From the NCBI GenBank assembly GCA_049325315.1, contig JBMONB010000009.1:62001-126000 (forward strand): a DNA stretch of 64,000 nt, written 5' to 3'. The translations under genes were made by a program, and so were the position numbers. The stretch's first letter is position 1, and the number at the start of each line of letters is the position of its first letter. Below are positions 50,746 to 59,942 of this stretch, one piece after another. This DNA comes from JAWLHU01 sp049325315. GTDB lineage: Bacteria > Bacillota > Sulfobacillia > Symbiobacteriales > Symbiobacteriaceae. The notes under the pieces were generated by a model that saw only the letters and a list, made by a program, of their open reading frames with translations, ran no database searches and was not told the DNA's origin.

Positions 50746-52002
50746 GTGCCCCCCCGTCCGAACAGCCCGACGCTGCCGGTTCGCCCCCCCTTCTTCTACG
50801 GATGGGTGATCGTGGCTGTCTCCGCCCTGGGAATCTTCTTCTCCGGGCCAGGCCAGACCTATTCGGTCTCCGTCTTCGTCGACCCGCTAATCGAGCACTT
50901 CGGCTGGAGCCGGTCCCTTGTCTCGAGCCTCTACTCGGTGGGCACGCTCTGTGCCGGGCTGGCCATGCCCCTCATGGGGAAGGCGGTGGACCGCTTCGGC
51001 CATCGCCGCATGCTGCCGCTGGTGGCCGGCGGCCTCGCCTTCGCCCTGCTCTTCATGAGCGCCGTGATCAACCCGGTCATGCTGCTGACCGGCTTTGCGC
51101 TGATTCGCTTCCTGGGGCAGGGCTCCATGACCCTGGTCTCCTCCACCCTGGTGCCGCAGTGGTTCCGGCGCATGCGGGGACGGGCCATGAGCCTGGCGGC
51201 GCTGGGCGGGGCTGTGAGCACCGCAGCGCTGCCCAAGATCAACACCTGGTTGATTGAAACCTGGAACTGGCGGATCACCTGGCAGATCTGGGCGCTCCTG
51301 TTGGTAGCGATCATGCTCCCGGTCGCCTGGCTCCTGGTGCGAAACCGGCCGGAAGATGTGGACCTGCTGCCCGACAATGCCCCGGCTCCTGTCGACGGCC
51401 TGGTAGCCGAGAGCGATGACGAGGTCTCCTGGAGCCTTGCTCAGGCGATGCGCACCCGCGCCTTCTGGATCATGCTCCTCTGCCTGGCGGTTCCCGCTGT
51501 GATCAACACGGGGTTGATCTTCCACCAGGTCTCGATTCTCGGCGCCCGCGGGCTCTCGCCCGCCGTCTCTGCCTCGGTCTTCAGTGTGGCGGTTATGGTC
51601 CAGCTGCCCATGAACTTTGTGGCCGGCTACGTGCTCGACCGTGTCCCCGCCCGCTTTGCCGTAACCGGCATCCTTACGGGGCACGTGGTGCTGATGACCT
51701 GGATTCTGTACACGGCCTCCCCGGCCATGGCGATCGGCATGGGGGTCCTGCGGGGCCTGATCGGCGCCTTTGAGGGGATTGTGGGGGGCGTGCTCTGGCC
51801 GGCCTACTTCGGGCGGCGCCACCTGGGGTCAATACGCGGGGTGGCGATGACGGCGATGGTGCTCGCCTCTGCCCTCGGCCCCATGCCCTTCGGCATCGCC
51901 TACGATCTCCTGGGCGGTTACCGGGAGATTATCCTGCTCATGATGCTCCTTCCGGCTCTCGGAGCCATGGCCGCGCTCCTGGCACCGCCGCCCCGCCAGT
52001 AA
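50746..52002 (+). CDS. MFS transporter, OFA-like
   Basis: A 418-residue transporter with 12 membrane segments starting near residue 15. The FFYGWVIVAVSALGIFFSGPGQTYSVSVFVDPLIEHFGWSR-like N-terminus, DRFGHRRMLPL loop and cytosolic central loop (VDLLPDN) fit the oxalate/formate antiporter-like branch of monocarboxylate carriers. GTG start after GGTGG. Eleven to twenty bases upstream of a second MFS gene; the two form an operon and could be a heteromeric pair or two separate carriers. Confidence 0.85.
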   Translation: MPPRPNSPTLPVRPPFFYGWVIVAVSALGIFFSGPGQTYSVSVFVDPLIEHFGWSRSLVSSLYSVGTLCAGLAMPLMGKAVDRFGHRRMLPLVAGGLAFALLFMSAVINPVMLLTGFALIRFLGQGSMTLVSSTLVPQWFRRMRGRAMSLAALGGAVSTAALPKINTWLIETWNWRITWQIWALLLVAIMLPVAWLLVRNRPEDVDLLPDNAPAPVDGLVAESDDEVSWSLAQAMRTRAFWIMLLCLAVPAVINTGLIFHQVSILGARGLSPAVSASVFSVAVMVQLPMNFVAGYVLDRVPARFAVTGILTGHVVLMTWILYTASPAMAIGMGVLRGLIGAFEGIVGGVLWPAYFGRRHLGSIRGVAMTAMVLASALGPMPFGIAYDLLGGYREIILLMMLLPALGAMAALLAPPPRQ

Positions 52003-52022
52003 ACATCGGGAGGTTGAACTGG

Positions 52023-53258
52023 TTGGCGATGTTGACTTCGGCCCAGGCGTTCGACCCGACCGAGCGAAGCCCCCATCATCGTCGGACCCTGCTGCTCCTC
52101 TCCCTGGCGACGCTGGGCTCCATCTCCACCTGGTTCTCCATGACGGCGGTGTTGCCTGAGATTACCCGATTGTGGCAGTTGAGCGACACCCAGGCCAGCC
52201 TGATCACGGTGGCGGTTCAGGCCGGGTTCGTGGCCGGTTCGCTCTGCGTCGCCTTCCTCAACCTGCCGGACCGAATCGCACCGCCCACGCTGTTTGCGGG
52301 TGCCGCCCTGCTGGCGGGCAGCTTCACCATGGCCACGCCGCTCCTGGCGAACAGCCTGTGGGAGGCCCTGATTCTCCGCTTCCTTACCGGATGCTCCCTG
52401 GCCGGCGTCTACGGCCCTGGGGTCAAGCTGATGGCCACCTGGTTCCGTACCCGGCGCGGCATGGCCCTTGGCGTCATGATCGCCGCCCTGACCGTCGGTT
52501 CCGCCTTTCCGCATCTGATCCGGGCCGTTGGCGCCCCGTCGTGGCGGTACATGATGCTGGTTACGGGTGGGCTGGCGCTCCTTTCAGGGCTGCTGGTGCG
52601 GACATCGGTGGGCGCCGGCCCCTACCCGCTGACCCCGGCGCAGTTCTCACTTACCGCCATTCCCAACCTCTTCCGTGACCGGGCCTACCGGCTGATCAAC
52701 TTCGGCTACTGGGGCCACATGTGGGAGCTGTATGCCATGTGGGCCTGGTTCGGCGCCTTCGGTGCCGCCAGCCTCGCGGCCCTGGGCGTGGAGAGCCCGG
52801 GGCTGGCCTCGCTCCTTACCTTCGGGGTGATCGCGGTGGGGGGTGTGGGCGCCTGGGGAGGCGGCCTGCTGGCCGACCGGTTTGGGCGGGAGCGGCTGAC
52901 CATCTGGTCGATGCTCCTCTCCGGGGCCTGCTGCCTGCTGATCGGCTTTACCTTTGGGGCACCGCCCTGGCTGACCGCCCTGCTGGCTGTCGTCTGGGGC
53001 ATCGGTATTATCGCCGACTCGGCGCAGTTCTCCGCCCTGGTCACGGAGCGGGCCGCCCCCGAGTATGTGGGCACGGCGGTGACGCTCCAATTGGCCGTGG
53101 GGTTCGCGATCACCATGCTCTCGATCCGGGTGGTTCCGTGGGTCGTCTCCCTTGTCGGGTGGACCTACGCCTTCTGGATTCTGGCCCCCGGACCGCTCCT
53201 TGGCTCGCTGGCCATGCATCTGCTCCGCAGCCGGAGCGCCGCCCGTCAGAAGGTATAA
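52023..53258 (+). CDS. MFS transporter
   Basis: A 411-residue carrier with 12 membrane segments (TLLLLSLATLGSISTWFSMTAVLPEI onward) and the motif A-like LADRFGRERLTI in loop 8-9. Unrelated in detail to its neighbour. TTG at 52023 is nine bases after GGGAGG; TTG at 52014 is too close, ATG at 52029 also possible. Second gene of the two-transporter operon, ended by a strong terminator. Substrate unknown; nitrate/cyanate-like or sugar-acid transport cannot be distinguished. Confidence 0.85.
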   Translation: MAMLTSAQAFDPTERSPHHRRTLLLLSLATLGSISTWFSMTAVLPEITRLWQLSDTQASLITVAVQAGFVAGSLCVAFLNLPDRIAPPTLFAGAALLAGSFTMATPLLANSLWEALILRFLTGCSLAGVYGPGVKLMATWFRTRRGMALGVMIAALTVGSAFPHLIRAVGAPSWRYMMLVTGGLALLSGLLVRTSVGAGPYPLTPAQFSLTAIPNLFRDRAYRLINFGYWGHMWELYAMWAWFGAFGAASLAALGVESPGLASLLTFGVIAVGGVGAWGGGLLADRFGRERLTIWSMLLSGACCLLIGFTFGAPPWLTALLAVVWGIGIIADSAQFSALVTERAAPEYVGTAVTLQLAVGFAITMLSIRVVPWVVSLVGWTYAFWILAPGPLLGSLAMHLLRSRSAARQKV

Positions 53259-53277
53259 TCGTCTCCCACGCGAATAC

Positions 53278-53316
53278 AGCGCGGTCTCCCTCGGTGGAGA
53301 CCGCGCTGCGCTTTTT
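53278..53316 (+). terminator. Terminator of the MFS operon
   Basis: AGCGCGGTCTCC/GGAGACCGCGCT, 12-bp stem with six-base loop, then GCGCTTTTTG. Confidence 0.85.
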
Positions 53317-53322
53317 GGGCGA

Positions 53323-54099
53323 CTAGATGGTCATGGCTGTGAAGCCGCCATCCACGGGAATCAGCGCCCCGGTCACAAAGCCGGACGCCCCCGGGCTGGC
53401 CAGCCACAGGAGGGTACCGATAAGCTCGTCCGGCACGCCAAGCCTCCCCAGCGGCGTGTGGCGCAGGATCGCCTCCACCCGTTCCGGGTCCAGGATCTTC
53501 CGGTTCTGCTCGGCCGGGAAGAAGCCCGGGATCAGGGCGTTGACCCGAATGGAATGCGGTGCCAGCTCCCTGGCCAGCCACCGGGTCAGGCTGTTGATTC
53601 CCGCCTTCGAAATGCTGTACGTCAGGACCCGGGAGAGCGGAATCTCCGAGGAGACCGATGAGATGTTGATCACCGAGCCACCGACGCCGCGCCGGACCAT
53701 CGCCTCGCCAAAAACCTGGCAGGCGAGCAGTACACTCTTGAGATTCGTGTCAAGAATCTGGTCCCACTCCTCCTCCCCCAGCTCGAAGAAGGGCGTGGCT
53801 GAGTTGATGCCAGGTGCGTTCACCAGAATATCGACCCCACCCCACAGGCGGGTAATCTCGTCGCGGGCGGAAGCCAGGTCTGCCTTACGCCGTGCATCGA
53901 CGGCGATGAACCTGGCCTCATGCCCCTGTGCCCGCAGCTCCGCCTCCAGGGAACCCCCCTTCTCGGCGGAGCGGCCAAGAATCGCCACCTTCGCTCCGGC
54001 ACCGGCCAGCCCCCGGCAGAACTCCCCACCCAGGACGCCCGTACCACCCACCACAGCGGCTACCTTGGACTCCAGTGAAAACCGTTCCTGAATGCCCAC
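53323..54099 (-). CDS. SDR oxidoreductase, mannonate/fructuronate-reductase-like
   Basis: A 258-residue SDR. The cofactor site reads VVGGTGVLGGEFCRGLA rather than the common TGxxxGIG, and VAILGRSAEKG follows; this form is typical of the SDR branch that includes D-mannonate oxidoreductases. NAPG, the catalytic Ser in ISSVSSE and YSISKAG are present. GTG at 54099 after GGGGGGAG. It is the second gene of the lacI-SDR unit and probably processes the sugar taken up by the divergent ABC importer. Confidence 0.85.
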   Translation of the reverse strand: MGIQERFSLESKVAAVVGGTGVLGGEFCRGLAGAGAKVAILGRSAEKGGSLEAELRAQGHEARFIAVDARRKADLASARDEITRLWGGVDILVNAPGINSATPFFELGEEEWDQILDTNLKSVLLACQVFGEAMVRRGVGGSVINISSVSSEIPLSRVLTYSISKAGINSLTRWLARELAPHSIRVNALIPGFFPAEQNRKILDPERVEAILRHTPLGRLGVPDELIGTLLWLASPGASGFVTGALIPVDGGFTAMTI

Positions 54100-54115
54100 C
54101 GCTCTCCCCCCTCGC

Positions 54116-55141
54116 TTACCGCCGATAGCCGTTTCGCAGTTCAGAGGGGGCCGTCTGCCGGACCACCAGGGTCGGCTGAACACGCACGGTCCGAGGCGCC
54201 GCCCCGGCGAGTTCCTCTACCATCAGGTCAAGGGCCATCTGTGCCATATCTCGCAGCGGCTGGGCCACCGTGGTCAGCGCTGGGGTGACCAGGCTGGCCA
54301 GTGCCACATCGTCGAACCCGACCACTGCGACATCGCGCGGGACGGAGAGTCCCCGCTCGTGCAGGCCCTGCAAAGCCCCTGCGGCCATGAGATCATCGAA
54401 GGCAATGATTCCGTCTACCTCACCGCCTGCGTCCAGGTAAGCCTGCACCATTTGCCGGGCCGACCAGGCATTATCGCTAGCGTACAGGTACTCGACCGTG
54501 GCATCCAGGCAGGCGGCTTCAAGCGCCTGCCGCACTCCATCTGCCCGCTGCTGACAGGCCTGTGAATCCCGGGGGCCCCCAAGGAAGATCAGGCGCCGGC
54601 AGCCACTGGCCAGCAGGTGGTTTGTGAGCAGACGCGTCCCGGCGACGTTGTCCACCGCGACAGCAGAGATCGCCGCCCGGGAGACGATGCGGTTCACCAG
54701 CACCATCGGAATGCCCTGGTCGTGCCAGGTAACCAACTGCTCCTCGGGCATGCGGGGAGAGCAGACGATGATTCCGTCTACCCGGTGGGCAAACAGGAGA
54801 TCGAAGACCCGCTCCTCCTTGCCCGCCTCCTCACGGGTGTCGCCCAGGAGGAGGCTGTAGCCCAGCCGGTCGCAGGCCTCGCTGAGCGCAGCGACCAATT
54901 CGGGCATGAACGGGTTTGTCAGCCCGCTCACGAGCACACCGAGGGTCTGGGTTGACCCAGTCGTAAGGCTTCGGGCCAGATAGTCGGTCTGGTACCCCAG
55001 TTCCTCGGCCGCTTCCCGCACCCGCTGCCTCGTCTCTGCCCGTACCCGCTCAGATCCCTTCAGCGCACGGGATACCGTGGAAGGAGCAAGGCCCAGCCTC
55101 TCGGCGATGGTGTAGATGGTCACCTTTTGGTTTCGCGCCAA
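54116..55141 (-). CDS. LacI-family transcriptional regulator
   Basis: A 341-residue regulator. HTH at residues 8-27 (TIYTIAERLGLAPSTVSRAL) with the hinge helix near 50-58, then a type I periplasmic-binding-protein-like core (LGVLVSGLTNPFMPELVAAL, VDGIIVCSPRM, LTTVAQPLRDMAQMALDLMV). TTG start seven bases after AAGGAGGT. Divergent from the ABC importer, with palindromic sites in front of both. A repressor responding to an amino sugar or its phosphate is likely. Confidence 0.94.
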   Translation of the reverse strand: MARNQKVTIYTIAERLGLAPSTVSRALKGSERVRAETRQRVREAAEELGYQTDYLARSLTTGSTQTLGVLVSGLTNPFMPELVAALSEACDRLGYSLLLGDTREEAGKEERVFDLLFAHRVDGIIVCSPRMPEEQLVTWHDQGIPMVLVNRIVSRAAISAVAVDNVAGTRLLTNHLLASGCRRLIFLGGPRDSQACQQRADGVRQALEAACLDATVEYLYASDNAWSARQMVQAYLDAGGEVDGIIAFDDLMAAGALQGLHERGLSVPRDVAVVGFDDVALASLVTPALTTVAQPLRDMAQMALDLMVEELAGAAPRTVRVQPTLVVRQTAPSELRNGYRR

Positions 55142-55185
55142 TCGTGCTACCTCCTTGGGTCACCCTTAAGCGCTAACGTCTGCTA

Positions 55186-55201
55186 TTGCAACCGGTTGCG
55201 G
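55186..55201. promoter_or_regulatory. LacI-type operator in front of lacI
   Basis: TTGCAACCGGTTGCGG with perfect core GCAACCGGTTGC, about 45 bases upstream of the regulator's start; suited to autoregulation. Confidence 0.75.
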
Positions 55202-55434
55202 TTACAGTAGTAAGATTATGCGCACATTGCCATGATTCCTGCTAGAGCGGGGCTGACCCAGGTCTGGATTCACCCCTTCCCATAACGACAACACAACCTC
55301 TGCTAGGCCTTGAATCTCTTGGGTTTTCCCGTTTTCTACAGGGATTGTTCTCAGATTCCTTCGAAGTCCAGATATTTTGTGCGAATGCCAGCAGGAATCA
55401 CTCCGACGTTTACAGAATAGACTTTACACCAAAA

Positions 55435-55448
55435 TGCAACCGGTTGCA
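55435..55448. promoter_or_regulatory. LacI-type operator in front of the ABC importer operon
   Basis: Perfect 14-base palindrome TGCAACCGGTTGCA, matching the site at 55188. It lies about 143 bases before the binding-protein gene. Spacing between the two sites is 247 bases, compatible with repression loops. Confidence 0.78.
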
Positions 55449-55591
55449 ATAGTTGCATACTCGGTGAGGCAACGATCGACCTGTGGCGAATAGGGGGAGG
55501 GAGAACAGAGGGGGTCACAGGGGTCCCGAACCGCTCCGGGCTCAGGGTTTCCATCTCAGGCCACAAAGACTGACGGACGGAGGGAAAACAG

Positions 55592-56941
55592 ATGCGTGGG
55601 AACAGAAAATGGTTCGCTGCTCTCCTGGGGTTGGTGATCATCCTTACGGTTGGCTGCAGTGGGGGCAGCAAGAGCGGTACGGACGCTCCGGCGTCTTCCG
55701 GTGGGACGGAGGCCAAGAAATCTAACGAGCCGGTGGTCATCAACATCTGGGGCGGCTACCCCGAGATGGATGTCCTCTACAAAAAGGCGGCCGAGGACTT
55801 CAAGAAGGAGCACCCGAACGTCACCGTCAACGTCCTCAGCATGAACCTGCGGGACTACGAGAAGAAGCTGGTGGCGGCCCTGCAGTCCGATACGGCTGCT
55901 GAGGTGATCACCATCGGCACCACGTTCCTCTCGCAGTTCATCGACGCGGGCCTGATCGACGAGGCGCCTCCCGAGGTCGTGGCGATGGTTCAGAAGGCGT
56001 ACGGCCCGTTCGATATTGCCAATGCCTCCTACAAGGGCAAGCTCTACGGCGTCCCGCAGCTGAAGGGACAGTCCGCCCTCTTCTACAACAAGGACCACTT
56101 TAAGGAGGCTGGGCTCGACCCGGAGAAGCCCCCCCAGACCATGGACGAGATCATCGAGTACGCCCAGAGGTTAGCCAAGTATGATGCCAACGGCAACCTG
56201 ACCCGGGCTGGGATCAGCCTGCGCCTCTTCGGTGGCGGCGGCGGTGTGACCGAGAAGTTCTGGATCATTATGGAGCAGTACGGTGGCTCTATCGTGAAGC
56301 AGACCAAGGACGGCAAGTACCACAATGGCTACAACAACGACGCCGGCCGCAAGACGCTGCAGATGCATGTCGACCTGGTGCACAAGTACAAGGCCGACGA
56401 CCCCAAGCTGAAGCGCGACGCGGAAGCCTTTGAACTCGGCGTGGCCTCCATGTTCTTCCGGGAGTCCTGGGTGGTGGGCGACATTGCCAAGAAGGCGCCC
56501 AACCTGAACTACGGCTCTGTCCGGATGCCGGCGGCCGCGATCAGCCTCAACCAGAACATCTTTGTCCCGAAGAACGCCAAGAACAAGGATGTGGCCTGGG
56601 AGTTCGTTCAGTTCCTGGTGAAGCCGGAGTACCAGAAGTTCATGCTCGATGAGATCGGCTGGCTGCCGCTCCGAAGCAAGGATGTCAACTACGACGATAT
56701 CATCGCCAAGAAGCCTGGCTTCAAGGGCTTCATCGTGAATGACCCGAGCTACCGGTACTTCAACTTCCCGCAGGTGACCGCGTTTGATGAGATTCTGACC
56801 AAGATGGCGGGGCGGCTCGAGAAGGCCTACGCCGACAAGAGTCTGGTGGACAACCCAGCAGGTATCGCCAAGGCGATTCAGGAGATGGCAGACGAAACCG
56901 ATGCCATCTTGAAGCAGAACGGACTATACGGAACAGATTAA
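55592..56941 (+). CDS. Family 1 extracellular solute-binding lipoprotein
   Basis: A 449-residue lipoprotein receptor: signal with lipobox TVGC at about residue 22, then a Ser/Gly/Ala linker and the family 1 fold (VVINIWGGYPEMDVLYKKAA, LYGVPQLKGQSALFYNKDHF, FVPKNAKNKDVAWEFVQFLV, LDEIGWLPLRSKDV). ATG after ACGGAGGG. Followed by two permeases and nagA/nagB, so the ligand is probably N-acetylglucosamine, a chito-oligosaccharide or a related amino sugar. The importer's ATPase is not encoded here; a shared MsmX-type ATPase elsewhere is expected. Confidence 0.93.
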   Translation: MRGNRKWFAALLGLVIILTVGCSGGSKSGTDAPASSGGTEAKKSNEPVVINIWGGYPEMDVLYKKAAEDFKKEHPNVTVNVLSMNLRDYEKKLVAALQSDTAAEVITIGTTFLSQFIDAGLIDEAPPEVVAMVQKAYGPFDIANASYKGKLYGVPQLKGQSALFYNKDHFKEAGLDPEKPPQTMDEIIEYAQRLAKYDANGNLTRAGISLRLFGGGGGVTEKFWIIMEQYGGSIVKQTKDGKYHNGYNNDAGRKTLQMHVDLVHKYKADDPKLKRDAEAFELGVASMFFRESWVVGDIAKKAPNLNYGSVRMPAAAISLNQNIFVPKNAKNKDVAWEFVQFLVKPEYQKFMLDEIGWLPLRSKDVNYDDIIAKKPGFKGFIVNDPSYRYFNFPQVTAFDEILTKMAGRLEKAYADKSLVDNPAGIAKAIQEMADETDAILKQNGLYGTD

Positions 56942-56949
56942 CCGGGAGT

Positions 56950-56975
56950 GGGCTCGGGCAGCCACGCCCGAGCCC
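56950..56975 (+). terminator. Intercistronic hairpin after the binding-protein gene
   Basis: GGGCTCGGGC/GCCCGAGCCC stem with a six-base loop and only a short pyrimidine tail; likely partial attenuation or 3' mRNA protection, as in the first ABC operon. Confidence 0.65.
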
Positions 56976-57000
56976 TTCCTCCTCCAGTGGAGGTGAATTT

Positions 57001-57894
57001 GTGAGGCGTCCTTCGCCGCTGGTGTTGAAGCGCTGGGGCTTCGCCTATCTTATCCTGCTGCCTATTCTCCTGCTGTACATCTACTTGCGGTTCATCCCGA
57101 TCGGGAAGATCTTCTGGATGAGCCTGTTTAACTGGAAGCTCATCGGCAAGAACTTCCCCTTCATCGGCCTGCAGAACTACATCGGCCTCCTTCAGGATGA
57201 CCGGTTCCTGGAGGCCATGCGGAATACGACCATCTTCGCCCTAGTCACGGTGGTGATCTCGGTGATTCTCGGACTTACCCTGGCCACCCTACTCGCCAAG
57301 GGCGGGGGCATGTCCAGCCTGTACGAGGCGCTCTACTTCCTGCCCGCCATCACCCCGATGGTTCCGGTCACCCTGGCCTGGCGGTGGATCTTCGACTTTC
57401 AGTACGGGATTCTCAACAACCTCCTGGGACTGGTGGGCATACCCCCTCAGCCCTGGCTTTCAGACGGGAGAATGGCGATGGTTGCGATCATCATCCTCAC
57501 CGTCTGGAAGGTGGTCGGCTACAACATGATCATCTTCCTGGTGGGGATCCGGGCGATTCCCGGGGTCTACTACGAGGCGGCCGCCGTTGACGGCGCCAAC
57601 CCGTGGTCCCAGTTCAGGCACATTACGGTGCCGCTGCTGGCTCCGGTTACGCTCTTCGTGATGGTGATGACGACCATTCAGAGCTACAACGTCTTTACCC
57701 AGGTCTACGTGATGGCCTCAGATGTTCAGGGGGCACCCGGCAAGTTGGTCCGAGTGCTGGTCTATGACATGTTCGAGAACGGCTTCCGGTTCTACAAGAT
57801 GGGCTACGCCGCTGCAGAGGGGGTGTTCCTATTCTTAATCGTGTTGGTTCTGACGCTCCTTCAGTTCCGGTCGTTCAAACATCAAAACGCCTGA
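57001..57894 (+). CDS. Sugar ABC permease, MalF type
   Basis: A 297-residue permease with six membrane segments. The cytosolic EAA loop reads YYEAAAVDGANPWSQFRHITVPLLAPVTLF near residue 197. GTG start directly after GGAGGTGAATTT. It pairs with the MalG-type permease that overlaps or closely follows. Confidence 0.94.
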   Translation: MRRPSPLVLKRWGFAYLILLPILLLYIYLRFIPIGKIFWMSLFNWKLIGKNFPFIGLQNYIGLLQDDRFLEAMRNTTIFALVTVVISVILGLTLATLLAKGGGMSSLYEALYFLPAITPMVPVTLAWRWIFDFQYGILNNLLGLVGIPPQPWLSDGRMAMVAIIILTVWKVVGYNMIIFLVGIRAIPGVYYEAAAVDGANPWSQFRHITVPLLAPVTLFVMVMTTIQSYNVFTQVYVMASDVQGAPGKLVRVLVYDMFENGFRFYKMGYAAAEGVFLFLIVLVLTLLQFRSFKHQNA

Positions 57895-57962
57895 CGGAGC
57901 GGCGGGGTAGGGCCCCACTGGGATTCCTGCGGGGACTCACCCCGGGGGGCTTCCTCCTCCAC

Positions 57963-58754
57963 GTGGTTCTGCTGGCGGGCGCCTTCGCCATGGCCTTCCC
58001 CCTCCTGTGGCTGCTCTCGACGGCGCTGCGGCCCGAGGCTGAGCTCCTCCAGCTGCCGCCGCGCATTTTGCCCAGCCAGTGGACGCTCAGCAACTTCACC
58101 GGCGTCTTCAATGCCGCCCCCTTTGGCCGCTACTTCCTAAACAGCATGATCTTCGCCACGGGCTCCACCTTCGGCATTCTGACCACCTCGCTGATCGCCG
58201 GGTATATCTTCGCGAAGTTCCGCTTCCCGGGAAATCAGCTTCTCTTCATGGCGATCCTGGCTACGGCGATCGTGCCGTTTGAGATCTACATGATTCCGCT
58301 CTACCTGCTCATGAAGGATCTGAAGTTGATCAACACCATGCCGGGCATACTCCTGCCCTATCTGGTCATGAGCTACGGAATCTTCTTCATGCGCCAGAAC
58401 GTGATTGCGTCGATCCCGGATGAGTTGTTAGAAGCGGCCCGCATTGACGGCCTCTCCGAATGGGGCATCATGTGGCGGATTGTGATGCCACTGCTGGCTC
58501 CGGCCATGAGCGCCCTGGCGATCTTCGCCTTTCTTCAGGCCTGGACCGCCTTCATCTGGCCGCTTCTGGTGATCAACACCAAGGATCTCTATACCATGGA
58601 ACTGGGCCTCTCCATGTTCCAGACCGGGTTCACGGTTCACTTCGGACTGACGGCTGCCGGCTCCATTCTCAGCCTCCTGCCGATTGTGATCACCTTCCTC
58701 TTCCTGCGCCGCCAGATCATCGAGGGTGTCACGCTGACCGGCCTGAAGGGATAG
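57963..58754 (+). CDS. Sugar ABC permease, MalG type
   Basis: At least 263 residues with six membrane segments and the EAA loop LLEAARIDGLSEWGIMWRIVMPLLAPAMSAL. The start is unclear: GTG at 57963 falls at the edge of the first membrane segment and lacks a good ribosome site, while the same frame is open and looks coding upstream (LGFLRGLTPGGFLLHVV) back to at least 57893, where the MalF stop lies, but holds no ATG. A CTG overlapping the MalF stop (CTGA at 57892) is a possible coupled start. Confidence 0.88.
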   Translation: MVLLAGAFAMAFPLLWLLSTALRPEAELLQLPPRILPSQWTLSNFTGVFNAAPFGRYFLNSMIFATGSTFGILTTSLIAGYIFAKFRFPGNQLLFMAILATAIVPFEIYMIPLYLLMKDLKLINTMPGILLPYLVMSYGIFFMRQNVIASIPDELLEAARIDGLSEWGIMWRIVMPLLAPAMSALAIFAFLQAWTAFIWPLLVINTKDLYTMELGLSMFQTGFTVHFGLTAAGSILSLLPIVITFLFLRRQIIEGVTLTGLKG

Positions 58755-58766
58755 GAGGTTGTGTCG

Positions 58767-59942
58767 ATGATTCTGTCCGGCCGCCTGGCGGAGACAGCTG
58801 ATCTGGTTTCCATTGAAGTCGGGGAGGGCAAGATCACCAGGATCGCCCCGGCACCAGATGACAGCGCAGCGGGTCACTTCGTGGTGGCACCAGGCTTTAT
58901 TGACATGCAGGTCAACGGCTTCGCTGGCTTTGACTTCTGCGATCCGGCCGTGACCACGGCAGAGATCCGGCAGTTGATCGGCAGGCTTCAGGAGCGGGGG
59001 GTGACCACCCTCTGCCCCACGGTGGTGACCGGCTCCCATGAGCAGATGGCCGCCTCCATCGGCGCCATCGCCCGGGCCTGCGAGGAGGATTCAGCCGTGG
59101 GGCGGGCGGTGGCCTGCATCCATGTGGAAGGGCCCTATATCTCCCCGGAAGACGGCCCCCGCGGGGCGCACGCGCAGGAGCATGTCCGCCCGCCAGACTG
59201 GGCGGAGTTCCAGCGGTGGCAGGAGTTGGCCGGCGGCCGCATCGGCATGGTCACCCTTTCGCCCGAGTACCCCGAAGCGCCCGACTTCATCCGGCGGGCC
59301 ACCGGGGCGGGGGTGCTGGTCTCCATTGGCCATACCGGCGCAGATACCGAGGCGATCGCGCAGGCGGTGGAGGCCGGTGCCCGTTTCTCCACCCACCTGG
59401 GCAATGGGGCGCATGCCCTCATTCGGCGGCATCCGAACTACATCTGGGACCAGTTGGCAGACGACCGGCTGATGGCAGGGTTGATCTTTGACGGGCACCA
59501 CCTTCCGCCCTCGGTGATGAAGGTGATGCTCAGGGCCAAGTCGCTGGAGCGGTGCGTGCTGGTGAGCGACGCCGTGGCTGTGGCGGGCCTCCCCCCCGGT
59601 ATCTACGAGGGCCGCGTCGGCAAGCGGGTCGAACTCCTCCCCTCCGGGCGACTGGTTCTTCAAGGAACCCCCTACCTGGCAGGGTCGGCATCCCACCTGC
59701 TGGACGGGGTGAACAACGCCATCGCTCTGGCCGGTCTCTCCACCGGTGAGGCGATTCGCCTGGCCACAACCAACCCGGCCCGGGCCATGGGCCTGGAGCA
59801 GAGGCTGGGGGCGATTCTGCCCGGGGCTGATGCGAACCTCGTTCTGCTGGAACAAGACAGTGTGAGCGGCCTCCTCTCCGTTGCGGCCACCATGGTGGCG
59901 GGAGAGTGGGTCCACAAGCGGAAAGGAATGGACCTATCTTGA
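58767..59942 (+). CDS. nagA: N-acetylglucosamine-6-phosphate deacetylase
   Basis: A 391-residue amidohydrolase that converts GlcNAc-6-P to glucosamine-6-P and acetate. PGFIDMQVNGFAGFDF, HVEGPYISPEDGPRGAH (metal-binding Glu), SIGHTGADTEAI and HLGNGAHALIRR (metal His residues) and the catalytic Asp in VLVSDAVAVAGLPPG are intact. ATG at 58767 is eight bases after AGGAGG; GTG at 58761 is too close. Stop overlaps nagB (TTGA). Confidence 0.96.
   Translation: MILSGRLAETADLVSIEVGEGKITRIAPAPDDSAAGHFVVAPGFIDMQVNGFAGFDFCDPAVTTAEIRQLIGRLQERGVTTLCPTVVTGSHEQMAASIGAIARACEEDSAVGRAVACIHVEGPYISPEDGPRGAHAQEHVRPPDWAEFQRWQELAGGRIGMVTLSPEYPEAPDFIRRATGAGVLVSIGHTGADTEAIAQAVEAGARFSTHLGNGAHALIRRHPNYIWDQLADDRLMAGLIFDGHHLPPSVMKVMLRAKSLERCVLVSDAVAVAGLPPGIYEGRVGKRVELLPSGRLVLQGTPYLAGSASHLLDGVNNAIALAGLSTGEAIRLATTNPARAMGLEQRLGAILPGADANLVLLEQDSVSGLLSVAATMVAGEWVHKRKGMDLS

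Larger units (their letters stand above)
55142..55591. other. Divergent control region of the amino-sugar locus
   Basis: 450 bases with no gene. It contains the two LacI-type palindromes (55188-55199 and 55435-55448), a CATAAT element on the minus strand near 55220 for lacI, and TTTACA words near 55409 and 55423 on the plus strand that may be -35 elements for the importer. A G-rich purine tract (AATAGGGGGAGGGAGAAC) lies at about 55489. Confidence 0.6.
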
